Notes under the pieces: generated by a model | What the model saw: the letters and a program-made list of their open reading frames with translations, nothing else | Told to the model about the DNA's origin: nothing | Databases searched by the model: none | Program-made: the position numbers and the translations under genes | NCBI GenBank assembly: GCA_003231035.1 | Contig: QIHU01000368.1 | Coordinates: forward strand, 1 to 7,355 | From: Acidobacteriota bacterium | Lineage (GTDB): Bacteria; Acidobacteriota; Thermoanaerobaculia; Multivoradales; SZUA-115 | DNA: 7,355 nt | Reading direction: 5' to 3' | In this document: in pieces, positions 1 through 6,250 of the stretch | Layout of the letters: every line of letters starts with the position of its first letter | Numbering within the stretch: the stretch's first letter is position 1

Positions 1-404
1 CGCTCTAGAATCAGCCGCGCCCGGGGCTCGGCGAGACCCAAGGCGGCACGGTCTGGCTGCTCGATCTTGCGTTGCGATTCCAGACTCCCGAGGTCGCTCA
101 ACAGGGCACGGACCTTGCCCCCATCCGCCCGCGCGAGGAGGGGTTCGACCAACCTCCACGCCACGGGCTCCCGAGGTGTGGCTTCCCCGCCTTGCTCCAG
201 CGAGGGGTGGGTACCCTCCAGCCGGATTCTCTCCTCGCCGCGCTCAATGCGCACCGCCACCACCTGATCGGCGTCAAAGTGCAGCACCTGGTGGGCCTTC
301 TCCGCGCGCTCGTCGCTTCCCGGTAGGTCGCGATCGACAAACCAGGCGAAGGCCGCGAGGGCGACCACCAGCAGAAGCAAGATCAGGAGAGTACGCGGCC
401 TCAT
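1..404 (-). CDS. DUF4340 domain-containing membrane-anchored protein (partial, 3' end outside window)
   Basis: This reading frame is open from an ATG at 404 to the window edge, giving 134 codons with no stop. The N-terminus is MRPRTLLILLLLVVALAAF, a short basic stretch and one hydrophobic segment (about residues 5-21) that acts as a signal anchor. The rest is predicted to be extracytoplasmic. Diagnostic DUF4340 features follow: a beta-rich stretch (HFDADQVVAVRIERGEERIRLE), a tryptophan plus 'EP..ARADGGKVRALLSDLGSLE' (about residues 84-108), and 'LGLAEPRARLIL' near the cut end. Proteins of this family usually lie next to GldG-type ABC auxiliary proteins; their biochemical role is unknown. The gene is the last visible one of the Gld-like operon, starting 4 bp after the stop of the GldG gene. 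The start is supported by GGAGGT 6 nt upstream. The family is clear; the function is not. Confidence 0.85.
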   Translation of the reverse strand, partial: MRPRTLLILLLLVVALAAFAWFVDRDLPGSDERAEKAHQVLHFDADQVVAVRIERGEERIRLEGTHPSLEQGGEATPREPVAWRLVEPLLARADGGKVRALLSDLGSLESQRKIEQPDRAALGLAEPRARLILE

Positions 405-408
405 GCTC

Positions 409-1950
409 CTACCTCCGACGCTTGAAGTAGACCACCATGCCCGCCACGATCGCCAGTAAGGGGAGCAACGCGGTGAGGAGGTAGGTACGCCAGAGTTGTT
501 GGCGGGTCAGGCTCAGACGCACCTGTTCCGGCTTCTTGGGAGGAATCCCCAGCAGGGTGTCGCGCTCCAGGAGCCAGTTGATGGCGTTGTCGATCAGGGC
601 CGCGTTACCCTGGTTGCCAATCTGGTTGTCGGCGGCAAAATCGGAATCTCCAAAGACGATCATCCGCATGCCAGCGCTCTTCTCGCCGGCCGGCGCGGAA
701 TCGCTGGAGCCATCGTCTGGACCCGCCTCCGGTGCGATCTCCTCCACCGCGACCGCCAACGACACCGGCCCCAGCAGATCCGTCTCTTCAGCCTCCACTT
801 CCGGCAGCCGCTCGAGCGAGGTTTCGCCCCAGCCCCCGCTGCTGGTTTCCAACAGCTCGGTACGGGTGCGCCCGGGGGTTTCGTCGTTCGAGGCGGTCAC
901 CGAACGCGCCAGCGCCAAGATGACCGCGGTCTGGGTCTCGGCCAGCGGCAAAATCACCGGATGGCTACCGTAGGCATTGACAAAGAAGGTGTCGGCGCCG
1001 AAGAAAGGCAAAGCCTGGTCGGGATCGACCACCAGGTCCTCGCCCAGCTCGATGCCGTAGCCCGCCAGCCAGTCACCCAGCGGCGCCGCCTGCAAATCGG
1101 CGATGGCCGAGAGGGCGGGATCCAACAGCCAGAGCATCCTTCCGCCGCCGTCGAGATAGGCGGTGAAAGCCTCTAATTCCGGGGCTGAGAAGTTGCCGCG
1201 AGGTCCCGCGACCACGATCAATGAGGTCGCTTCGGGAACTTGCTTACCTAGTGAGGCCCACTCCTCCATCGTCACATTGTCGCGCCCCAAAAGCTCCTGC
1301 ACTCCGCGCAGACCGTTGCCCGAGAAATCATCCAGTTTCTTCTCGCCGTGGCCGACGGTAAAGAGAATGGTCGGGCGCTCGCCGGAGGCCAGCTCGACCA
1401 AGGCACCGGTGAAGACCGCCTCGCCTTTGAAACCGGTCACCGTCGGTGGCCCCCCCATCTGCACCGGAGAGTAATCGTACTCGGCCAGATCGTCCTCTTC
1501 GAAAATCCGCCGCGAGGCACCATTGTCAAAGACGACTTTGACCGTCCCTTCCTGGTAGTGGGTGGCGTAGCGCTCCAAGAGCCGTTCCGCCTCGCTCAGA
1601 TTCTTGATCGGGTCGACCTCGCGCAGGCGCAGCTGCGGTGATAGCGCCCGGTAGCGCTCCAACAACTCCAACGACTGCTCCCCCATCGCCACGCCGGGAC
1701 CCGTGAAGACGACGACCTCCACCGGTTGGGTCAGAGAACCGACCACGTTCTTGGTCTTCTCAGAGAGGGTGTAGATCTCAGACGATGTCCAGTCGAACTG
1801 CTTGTAGTACTTCCAAGCAAAGTAGTTGACCAGCCCGAGGAGCAGCACCGCCAGAACTAAGCCGACCCCCAAGGTCGAGGCTTCGACGGTGCGACGACGG
1901 GCCATCGACGGCGGAGATTGCTGGGACGGCGGCAGGTTGCTTTCGCTCAT
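409..1950 (-). CDS. gldG: GldG-family ABC transporter auxiliary protein
   Basis: This is a 513-residue protein with the GldG / ABC_transp_aux layout. A short proline-rich cytoplasmic N-terminus is followed by a membrane segment (about residues 26-46) and then the typical entry 'YTLSEKTKNVVGSL' at 60-73. A large extracytoplasmic region has the family landmarks 'FTVGHGEKKLDD' (197-208), 'GPRGNFSAPELEAF' with 'LDGGGRMLWLLDP' (249-278), and 'IVFGDSDFAADNQIGNQGNA' (431-450). A C-terminal membrane segment (about 489-508) ends in FKRRR. An acidic, serine-rich stretch (about 376-428) is probably a loop. In Bacteroidota, GldG works with GldA and GldF in gliding. In other phyla the same trio occurs without gliding and its substrate is unknown. 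The gene starts 3 bp after the permease stop, behind a strong GGAGGT. The symbol is given by family resemblance, not proven function. Confidence 0.9.
   Translation of the reverse strand: MSESNLPPSQQSPPSMARRRTVEASTLGVGLVLAVLLLGLVNYFAWKYYKQFDWTSSEIYTLSEKTKNVVGSLTQPVEVVVFTGPGVAMGEQSLELLERYRALSPQLRLREVDPIKNLSEAERLLERYATHYQEGTVKVVFDNGASRRIFEEDDLAEYDYSPVQMGGPPTVTGFKGEAVFTGALVELASGERPTILFTVGHGEKKLDDFSGNGLRGVQELLGRDNVTMEEWASLGKQVPEATSLIVVAGPRGNFSAPELEAFTAYLDGGGRMLWLLDPALSAIADLQAAPLGDWLAGYGIELGEDLVVDPDQALPFFGADTFFVNAYGSHPVILPLAETQTAVILALARSVTASNDETPGRTRTELLETSSGGWGETSLERLPEVEAEETDLLGPVSLAVAVEEIAPEAGPDDGSSDSAPAGEKSAGMRMIVFGDSDFAADNQIGNQGNAALIDNAINWLLERDTLLGIPPKKPEQVRLSLTRQQLWRTYLLTALLPLLAIVAGMVVYFKRRR
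411..416 (-). promoter_or_regulatory. Shine-Dalgarno site of the DUF4340 gene, built into the gldG stop
   Basis: The end of gldG reads CGG AGG TAG. GGAGGT therefore spans the last Arg codon and the first base of the stop, 6 nt before the ATG at 404. A second AGGAG lies at 406-410. The site implies translational coupling and fixes the start of the downstream gene. Confidence 0.8.
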
Positions 1951-1953
1951 CCC

Positions 1954-2688
1954 TTACCTCCACTTCTTGGCCGCCAGAGTGCGGCTGGTGACAAAGAGTA
2001 GAAAGATGACGGTGGTCAAATCGAACACCAAATGGCGAGAATCGACCACCCCGCGGGCGAAGTCGTCCATCTGGCCGGCGACGTCGAGGTAGGCGAAGAA
2101 CTCCTTCCACACGGAACTGTTGACCAACGACTGCAACGAGCCAAAGACCAGAAAGAGAAAAAAGACGACGGCGAAGGTGATCACCCCCGACACCACCTGG
2201 TTGCGCGCCAGCGACGAAGCCAGGGTGCCGATCGCTAAGAAGACAGCTCCGGCGGCAAAGATGCCCAAGTAGCCGGAGGCGATCGTCCCCCAATCGATCT
2301 CGCTGTAGCCGGCGACGATGGCGGCGTAGGCCAAGGTCGGCAGCCAGAGAAAGAGGTAGAAGAGCAACGCCGCCAGGTACTTTCCGACCACAACTTGAAG
2401 CTCGGTCACCGCCGCGGTCATCAGCACCTCGATCGAGCCGGAGCTGCGTTCCTCGGAGATCAGCCGCATGGTGAGCAGCGGAACGATGAACATCAACACC
2501 ACCCAGGAACTGCTAAAGAAGAAGTCGAGCGGGCGCCCACCGGCCGAGCGCGGATCGCTCAGAAAACTGATGATCAAGGCAAAGATGGTGCCGTTGATCA
2601 CCAGCAGCAAAGTCAGCAACGCCCAGGCCAACGGTGAGAAAAAATAGGCACACAACTCGCGACGCAAGGTCGCTAGGATCCCGCTCAT
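1954..2688 (-). CDS. gldF: ABC-2 type permease subunit (GldF-like)
   Basis: This 244-residue integral membrane protein is the usual size for a GldF / ABC-2 permease. The N-terminal helix 'ATLRRELCAYFFSPLAW' is the typical amphipathic entry. Six hydrophobic segments follow at about 22-42, 60-74, 106-128, 140-157, 165-185 and 218-236. The family motif 'PLLTMRLISEERSSGSIEVLMT' lies after the second segment (70-91); its cytoplasmic face should couple to the ATPase. Its ATG overlaps the TGA of the ATPase gene by 4 bp (ATGA). GAGGAGG lies 4 nt upstream, within the last codons of that gene, so translation is probably coupled. With the ATPase it should form the membrane core of an ABC-2 complex; a single permease gene implies a homodimer. 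The substrate cannot be read from the sequence. Confidence 0.93.
   Translation of the reverse strand: MSGILATLRRELCAYFFSPLAWALLTLLLVINGTIFALIISFLSDPRSAGGRPLDFFFSSSWVVLMFIVPLLTMRLISEERSSGSIEVLMTAAVTELQVVVGKYLAALLFYLFLWLPTLAYAAIVAGYSEIDWGTIASGYLGIFAAGAVFLAIGTLASSLARNQVVSGVITFAVVFFLFLVFGSLQSLVNSSVWKEFFAYLDVAGQMDDFARGVVDSRHLVFDLTTVIFLLFVTSRTLAAKKWR
1956..1961 (-). promoter_or_regulatory. Shine-Dalgarno site of gldG, built into the permease stop
   Basis: The permease gene ends TGG AGG TAA. GGAGGT covers the last Arg codon and the first stop base, 5 nt before the gldG ATG at 1950. This is the same arrangement as at the gldG/DUF4340 junction. Confidence 0.8.
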
Positions 2689-3716
2689 GAAGCCTCCTCG
2701 AGTGGCTCGGACTCCAGTGGCCCTGGCTCAAGTGGCTGGGGCCGCCCATCCTCGGTCGCCTCCTGGGCGGACTCGTGGGCCGTCAGCCGTACGAAAATTT
2801 CCTCCAAACTGGCCTTGTCTTCGCTCAGGCCAAGGAGCACCCACCCTTGTTCCACACAGAGGCGAAAGACCTCTTCCCGCAGATCGCGACCCACCTCGCA
2901 TTCGAGGCTAAAGCGGCTGGCTTCAGGAGCACCCTCCCCGGTCGGCCGATCCAAGCGACGAACCTGGATCACGCCGTTCAAGCCGAGCAGCCTTTGCTCA
3001 GCCTCGGCTGGCTCTCCTTTGAGGTCGAGACGCAGGGTCGGATTGCCCCGCCAGCGCTCCCGCAAGCCGTCCGGGGTGCCTTGGTCGACGATCTTTCCGC
3101 GATCGATGATCAGCACCCGATTACAGAGCAACTCGACCTCGGGCAGGATGTGGGTCGAAAGCAAGAGGGTCCGCTCGGCACCCAATTCACGGATCAGCTG
3201 CCGGATGGCGACGATTTGCTTGGGATCCAGCCCCACCGTAGGCTCGTCCAGCACCAGCACCCGCGGTTGGTGAAGGATCGCTGTCGCCAATCCCACCCGC
3301 TGGCGAAATCCCTTGGAAAGAGTCCCAATGATCTGCTCCTCGACCTCGTCGAGTAAGCACCGTTCGAGGGCCTCGCCAATGGCGCGGCGCGCATCCATCC
3401 TGCCCATTCCCTGCAACCTGGCGCGGTAGACCAGGTACTCGCGCACCCGCATCTCGCCGTAGAGCGACACCGTCTCCGGTAGATAACCGATCTGCCGCCG
3501 CGCCGCCACAGGCTGGGCCAGAAGATCGTAGCCGGCGACAGTGATTTGCCCCTCGCTGGGAGGCAAGAAACCGGTGATCATCCGAATGGCGGTGGTCTTG
3601 CCCGCCCCGTTGGGCCCCAGGAAGCCGACGATCTCACCCTGATCGACTTGGAAGGAAATTCCATCGACCGCGGTGAACTCGCCGTAGCGGCGGCTCAAAC
3701 CCTGCACTTCGATCAT
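2685..3716 (-). CDS. gldA: ABC transporter ATP-binding protein (GldA-like)
   Basis: This 343-residue cytoplasmic ATPase should energise the ABC-2 permease downstream. All nucleotide-binding motifs are visible: Walker A GPNGAGKT at 34-41, the Q-loop region 'IGYLPE' at 77-82 (Glu where many ABC proteins have Gln, as is common in this subfamily), the signature LSKGF at 133-137, Walker B LVLDEP at 154-159, the D-loop GLDP at 162-165, and the switch histidine in STHILPE at residue 189. The C-terminal domain (about 225-315) ends in the usual 'LEEIFVRLT'. It is followed by about 30 extra residues, acidic and proline-rich, with three pentapeptide repeats beginning PLE. The start is supported by AGGAG 6 nt upstream of the ATG. 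It is the first gene of the operon. The ABC-2 ATPase class is certain; the GldA name rests on its GldF/GldG neighbours. Confidence 0.93.
   Translation of the reverse strand: MIEVQGLSRRYGEFTAVDGISFQVDQGEIVGFLGPNGAGKTTAIRMITGFLPPSEGQITVAGYDLLAQPVAARRQIGYLPETVSLYGEMRVREYLVYRARLQGMGRMDARRAIGEALERCLLDEVEEQIIGTLSKGFRQRVGLATAILHQPRVLVLDEPTVGLDPKQIVAIRQLIRELGAERTLLLSTHILPEVELLCNRVLIIDRGKIVDQGTPDGLRERWRGNPTLRLDLKGEPAEAEQRLLGLNGVIQVRRLDRPTGEGAPEASRFSLECEVGRDLREEVFRLCVEQGWVLLGLSEDKASLEEIFVRLTAHESAQEATEDGRPQPLEPGPLESEPLEEAS
2691..2735 (-). repeat. Three 15-bp coding repeats (PLE pentapeptides) at the end of the ATPase gene
   Basis: Three consecutive 15-bp units each begin CCACTNGAG and encode PLEPG, PLESE and PLEEA (ATPase residues 328-342). 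The third unit also carries the GAGGAGG Shine-Dalgarno sequence for the permease gene. The units have diverged in their last six bases. They form a low-complexity tail beyond the normal end of the ATPase fold. Confidence 0.6.
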
Positions 3717-3722
3717 GCACTG

Positions 3723-3727
3723 CTCCT
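3723..3727 (-). promoter_or_regulatory. Shine-Dalgarno site of the ATPase gene
   Basis: AGGAG on the minus strand lies 6 nt before the ATG at 3716. It supports that start and shows that the first operon gene is translated from a leadered mRNA, unlike the divergent gene at 3817. Confidence 0.7.
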
Positions 3728-3764
3728 GAGTAATGGTCTCTACCGGCCAACCGGTGCGCAGCGC

Positions 3765-3770
3765 ATTCTA
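3765..3770 (-). promoter_or_regulatory. Candidate -10 element of the Gld-like operon
   Basis: TAGAAT on the minus strand fits TANNNT and would start the transcript near 3758, giving a 5' leader of about 42 nt that includes the Shine-Dalgarno site. No convincing -35 element lies at 16-18 bp spacing. It is the best -10 candidate I see in the 100-bp gap, but not a strong call. Confidence 0.35.
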
Positions 3771-3804
3771 CAGCCTTCTAGGTCAGCATGAGACCGCTTG
3801 TTGG

Positions 3805-3816
3805 TAGACTTCCCGC
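3805..3816 (+). promoter_or_regulatory. Candidate leaderless promoter (-10 element) of the small charged-protein gene
   Basis: TAGACT at 3805-3810 is followed by 6 nt and then the ATG at 3817. The hexamer therefore sits at -12 to -7 if transcription begins at the A of the start codon. No purine-rich Shine-Dalgarno sequence precedes the ATG (the 6 nt are TCCCGC). No clear -35 box is seen. Confidence 0.5.
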
Positions 3817-4128
3817 ATGACGAAGAAGGACAGAGCCAGCGGAATGAAATCAGCCTACGAGTTGGCCTTGGAGCGTCTTGAAGCCGACGGAATCAAACCC
3901 CCGCGAGAGGGTGGTCTGGCGCAAGAAGTGAAGCAACAGATTGCCGAGGAGCGGCGCAAGGCCGAGGCCAAGCTTGCGGAGCTGGAGATTCTCCACGGCG
4001 ACAAGATGAAGAGCCTCGCCGACCCCACCCAGAGCCAGCAAGAAGATGAAGATCACAGGCTCGAGAAGCTCCGGGTCAAGGAGAAGCGCGACCGCGGTAT
4101 CGAAGCCTTGCGCAAGGCTAGCGACTGA
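3817..4128 (+). CDS. Small highly charged alpha-helical protein of unknown function
   Basis: I do not recognise a characterised family in this 103-residue protein. It has no membrane segment or signal peptide and is rich in Lys, Arg and Glu. Two stretches should be helical and may form coiled coils: about 36-60 (EVKQQIAEERRKAEAKLAELEI) and about 76-100 (EDEDHRLEKLRVKEKRDRGIEAL). A polar linker with DPTQSQQ joins them. The segment 'MKSAYELALERLEADGIKPP' at 10-29 looks like a conserved N-terminal core, so translation could also begin at the in-frame ATG at 3844. The 3817 start is preferred because a -10 hexamer sits exactly 6 nt before it. The gene is divergent from the Gld-like operon and convergent with the potassium channel gene, 28 bp away. 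Its frame has the typical GC-rich third-position bias, so it is likely real. A cytoplasmic nucleic-acid- or protein-binding role would be a guess. Confidence 0.75.
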   Translation: MTKKDRASGMKSAYELALERLEADGIKPPREGGLAQEVKQQIAEERRKAEAKLAELEILHGDKMKSLADPTQSQQEDEDHRLEKLRVKEKRDRGIEALRKASD

Positions 4129-4156
4129 GGACCAACACTGAACCCTTCGACGGCGA

Positions 4157-5806
4157 TCAGCCTCCGCTCGCCGCCGCGAACTGCTTCACCGCTTCAGCAA
4201 ACTGTCCCACCGCCTTGGCGGGACCGCTGACGAAAAGAACATCGTCTTTCTCGAAGACAAAGTCGCCGCTCAGTTCCACCAGCGTTTGATCACCCCGTTC
4301 GACCGCGACCACGGAGCAACCGGTCCGTTGACGGATGTTGAGATCGACAGCCCCCTTGCCGGCGAGGCCCGGAGCGGGCATGCGACTGACCTTGAGCTGT
4401 GGATGGACCGCGACCGCCTCCTCGCCGAGTAGCCTGTGGGCCAGGATCTGGCCGGAAACCTGGCTCATCGAAAGGGCAAATTCCGCCCCCGCGCGGCGAA
4501 TCCGTTCCACGTTCTCGGCCTCGTTGACCCTGGCGATCACCGGCACCGAGGGGGCGCCCCCCTTGAGGATGACAGTGGCCAAGAGGGTGGAACTATCGTT
4601 GTCGAGCGCCAGGATGACCGCCTGGCTGTCACCGATTTCCAAGCGCTCCAAGAGCTGCGGATCGAGCACGTCTCCTATCTGGTCTACTCCCTCGCGCGGC
4701 TCGCGATCGATCACTAGGACCTCCTCGCCCGCGTCGCGCAGGAGTTCCACCACCTTGCGCCCCACCTCGCCGAAGCCACCGACAACGAAGGGGCCCCGAC
4801 GTCGTGGTTCCGCATGGCCGCGCGCCAGCTCTTCCAGCTTCTCCAAACTCTCGCTGCTGCCCGCCGCCACTAGAATTCCATTGGGGTGCAACCGCATGGT
4901 GGCGGTCAGTTCAGCTTCCAACGAGCCACCCACCCATTGAGCGATCACCGTCGCACCGGTGAGCGCCCCTACCCCGGACTCGGCCAGCGTGGAGTTGGCA
5001 AGGTCGCTCGACGGAGCGACCCTGATCTCGCGGACTTCCAGAATCTCACCTAGCTGTTGCACACCGACCAACCGTGGGCTGACACGAGCACTGGCGCGAG
5101 CCGCCAGTGCCGCACCCAGCATGTGACGCGGGGTAAAAACGGCGTCGGCGCCGGCCAGCGACATCGGCCGGCGGTGCCACGGGTCTTCGACCAAGGCCAA
5201 GATCGAGCCCTCAAAGCCCATCTGCCGCGCCGCCAAGATCACCGCCGCGTTCTCCGCGTCCTGTGAGTTGGCGATCAGCGCCGTGGCCGCCAGCAGGGAG
5301 GCCTCCTCCAAGACACCGTCCTCCAGCCGACCGTAGAGCACGCGCTGCTCGCGATCGAGAAGACGGCGAGCCTCTTCCTCACGCCGTTCGATGACCAAGG
5401 TCTTGAGGCCGGCCGCCTCCAGTTGCGGCAACAAGGTCGCCACCGCGGCGCCGTAGCCGAAGACCACCACATGGCCGTCCATTTTTCTCTCCGAGCGCGG
5501 CAAGCGGGCTTGGAAACGCTCCTCCAGAAAGGGAATCAGGTAGACCGGAAAGACCAGGAAAACCAAGAACACTCCGAGGAATTGCACGATCACCACGAAG
5601 AGGATCATCCACGGGCTACTCCAGGCGGAATCGGCGCCGTAACCGGTCGTGGTCAAGGTCTCAGCCGACCAGGCTATGGCCTGCCAAAAGTTGCGCGACT
5701 CACCCTCGAAGTGGCTCATTCCCGCCATGTAGACCCACGCCGTGACAATCGCCAAAGCCGGTATCACGGCGAGAAAGAGGAGCAACCGGCGCTGGGATCG
5801 GATCAT
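4157..5806 (-). CDS. Potassium channel with two tandem RCK (TrkA-N/TrkA-C) units
   Basis: Taken from the ATG at 5806, this is a 549-residue protein. Coordinates below number the longer form starting at 5833. A single two-helix pore module lies at the N-terminus: first membrane helix about 18-38, pore helix and filter 'ETLTTTGYGAD' (58-68), second helix about 75-101. It is followed by RCK1 (TrkA-N about 120-240, TrkA-C about 255-335) and RCK2 (TrkA-N about 347-460, TrkA-C about 478-555). RCK2 has an intact dinucleotide motif G353-F-G-E-V-G358 and the acidic D376. RCK1 has GYGAAV, where the third glycine is Val, with E149 as the acidic residue. The layout matches ligand-gated channels such as GsuK of Geobacter sulfurreducens: four subunits form the pore and the RCK ring senses nucleotide or ions. 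The 5806 start is chosen because a -10 hexamer lies 6 nt upstream and the extra nine residues add nothing recognisable. Confidence 0.9.
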   Translation of the reverse strand: MIRSQRRLLLFLAVIPALAIVTAWVYMAGMSHFEGESRNFWQAIAWSAETLTTTGYGADSAWSSPWMILFVVIVQFLGVFLVFLVFPVYLIPFLEERFQARLPRSERKMDGHVVVFGYGAAVATLLPQLEAAGLKTLVIERREEEARRLLDREQRVLYGRLEDGVLEEASLLAATALIANSQDAENAAVILAARQMGFEGSILALVEDPWHRRPMSLAGADAVFTPRHMLGAALAARASARVSPRLVGVQQLGEILEVREIRVAPSSDLANSTLAESGVGALTGATVIAQWVGGSLEAELTATMRLHPNGILVAAGSSESLEKLEELARGHAEPRRRGPFVVGGFGEVGRKVVELLRDAGEEVLVIDREPREGVDQIGDVLDPQLLERLEIGDSQAVILALDNDSSTLLATVILKGGAPSVPVIARVNEAENVERIRRAGAEFALSMSQVSGQILAHRLLGEEAVAVHPQLKVSRMPAPGLAGKGAVDLNIRQRTGCSVVAVERGDQTLVELSGDFVFEKDDVLFVSGPAKAVGQFAEAVKQFAAASGG

Positions 5807-5818
5807 CGCTCTATGATA
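5807..5818 (-). promoter_or_regulatory. Candidate leaderless promoter (-10 element) of the potassium channel gene
   Basis: On the minus strand, TATCAT (5818-5813) is followed by AGAGCG and then the ATG at 5806. The spacing is 6 nt, identical to that before the gene at 3817. There is no Shine-Dalgarno sequence of the GGAGG type and no clear -35 box. If real, transcription starts at the start codon and the upstream in-frame ATG at 5833 is not in the mRNA. Confidence 0.55.
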
Positions 5819-5846
5819 ACGCCCGATACCCATCGGCCGTGCCGGT

Positions 5847-5860
5847 TAGACTGGTGCGCG
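5847..5860 (+). promoter_or_regulatory. Candidate leaderless or near-leaderless promoter (-10 element) of the Hsp15-like gene
   Basis: TAGACT (5847-5852), the same hexamer as before the 3817 gene, is followed by 8 nt and then the ATG at 5861. The intervening GGTGCGCG is not a good Shine-Dalgarno sequence. A transcript starting at 5859-5861 would have a leader of 0-2 nt. No clear -35 box is visible. Confidence 0.45.
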
Positions 5861-6244
5861 ATGAAAGTTCGGCTCGACAAGTGGCTCCAGGTAGCCCGTG
5901 TTTTCAAGACCCGCAGCCAAGCGACACGTGCCTGCACACTCAGCCGAGTTCGAGTCAACGGCCACGTCGCCAAGCCCCACCGCGCTCTCGCCTTGGAGGA
6001 CACGGTGGAAATCGACCTGCGCGACTGGACCCGCATCCTGGTGGTCCAAGAACTGCGCGACAAGACCCTGCGCAAAGCGGAAGCGGCGCGAGTCTACGAA
6101 GATTTGAGCCCGCCGAAGCCACAAATGGACCGCTTCGAACGGCTCGCCAAGGCCCCCCCCGCCCGCCGCGAACGCGGTGCTGGCCGCCCCAGCAAGCGCG
6201 ATCGACGGGAAATGGAGAAGTTCCGCGACGAGGCGGAGAGCTAG
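5861..6244 (+). CDS. hslR: S4 domain RNA-binding protein, Hsp15 (HslR) family
   Basis: This 127-residue basic protein resembles E. coli Hsp15 in length and plan. The S4 domain occupies about residues 3-62, opening with the signature 'VRLDKWLQVARVFKTRSQA' and including 'VRVNGHVAKPHRAL' (30-43). A helical segment 'LRKAEAARVYED' follows (70-81), as in Hsp15 ('...EAALLYEE'). The basic tail 'AGRPSKRDRREMEKFRD' (107-123) matches the 'RRPDKKERRDLLRF' region of the E. coli protein. Hsp15 binds free 50S ribosomal subunits carrying a stalled nascent chain and helps recycle them. The frame is open far upstream (to 5423), but that stretch lies antisense to the channel gene. The start at 5861 puts the conserved S4 motif at residue 3, as expected. 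It is divergent from the channel gene (54 bp between starts) and is followed by a stable hairpin. Confidence 0.88.
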   Translation: MKVRLDKWLQVARVFKTRSQATRACTLSRVRVNGHVAKPHRALALEDTVEIDLRDWTRILVVQELRDKTLRKAEAARVYEDLSPPKPQMDRFERLAKAPPARRERGAGRPSKRDRREMEKFRDEAES

Positions 6245-6250
6245 CTCCTC

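Noticed and set aside
496..1176. A 226-codon plus-strand frame opposite gldG.
   Set aside because: It is an antisense shadow typical of GC-rich coding DNA: no Shine-Dalgarno sequence, no motif, while the minus strand encodes a full GldG.
1778..2293. A 171-codon minus-strand frame across the permease/gldG junction.
   Set aside because: It is an out-of-frame shadow of two well-supported genes, with no family resemblance.
3788..3820. A 10-codon frame (ATG to TGA) whose stop overlaps the ATG at 3817, resembling a leader peptide.
   Set aside because: It lies across the candidate -10 element, has no Shine-Dalgarno sequence, and would not be in a transcript starting at 3817. It is most likely chance.
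4129..4156. Possible terminator between the convergent small-protein and channel genes.
   Set aside because: The 28 bp contain no convincing inverted repeat or T-run.
5423..5860. Upstream extension of the hslR frame to 273 residues.
   Set aside because: The added part is antisense to the potassium channel gene, is low in recognisable motifs, and would displace the conserved S4 signature from the N-terminus.
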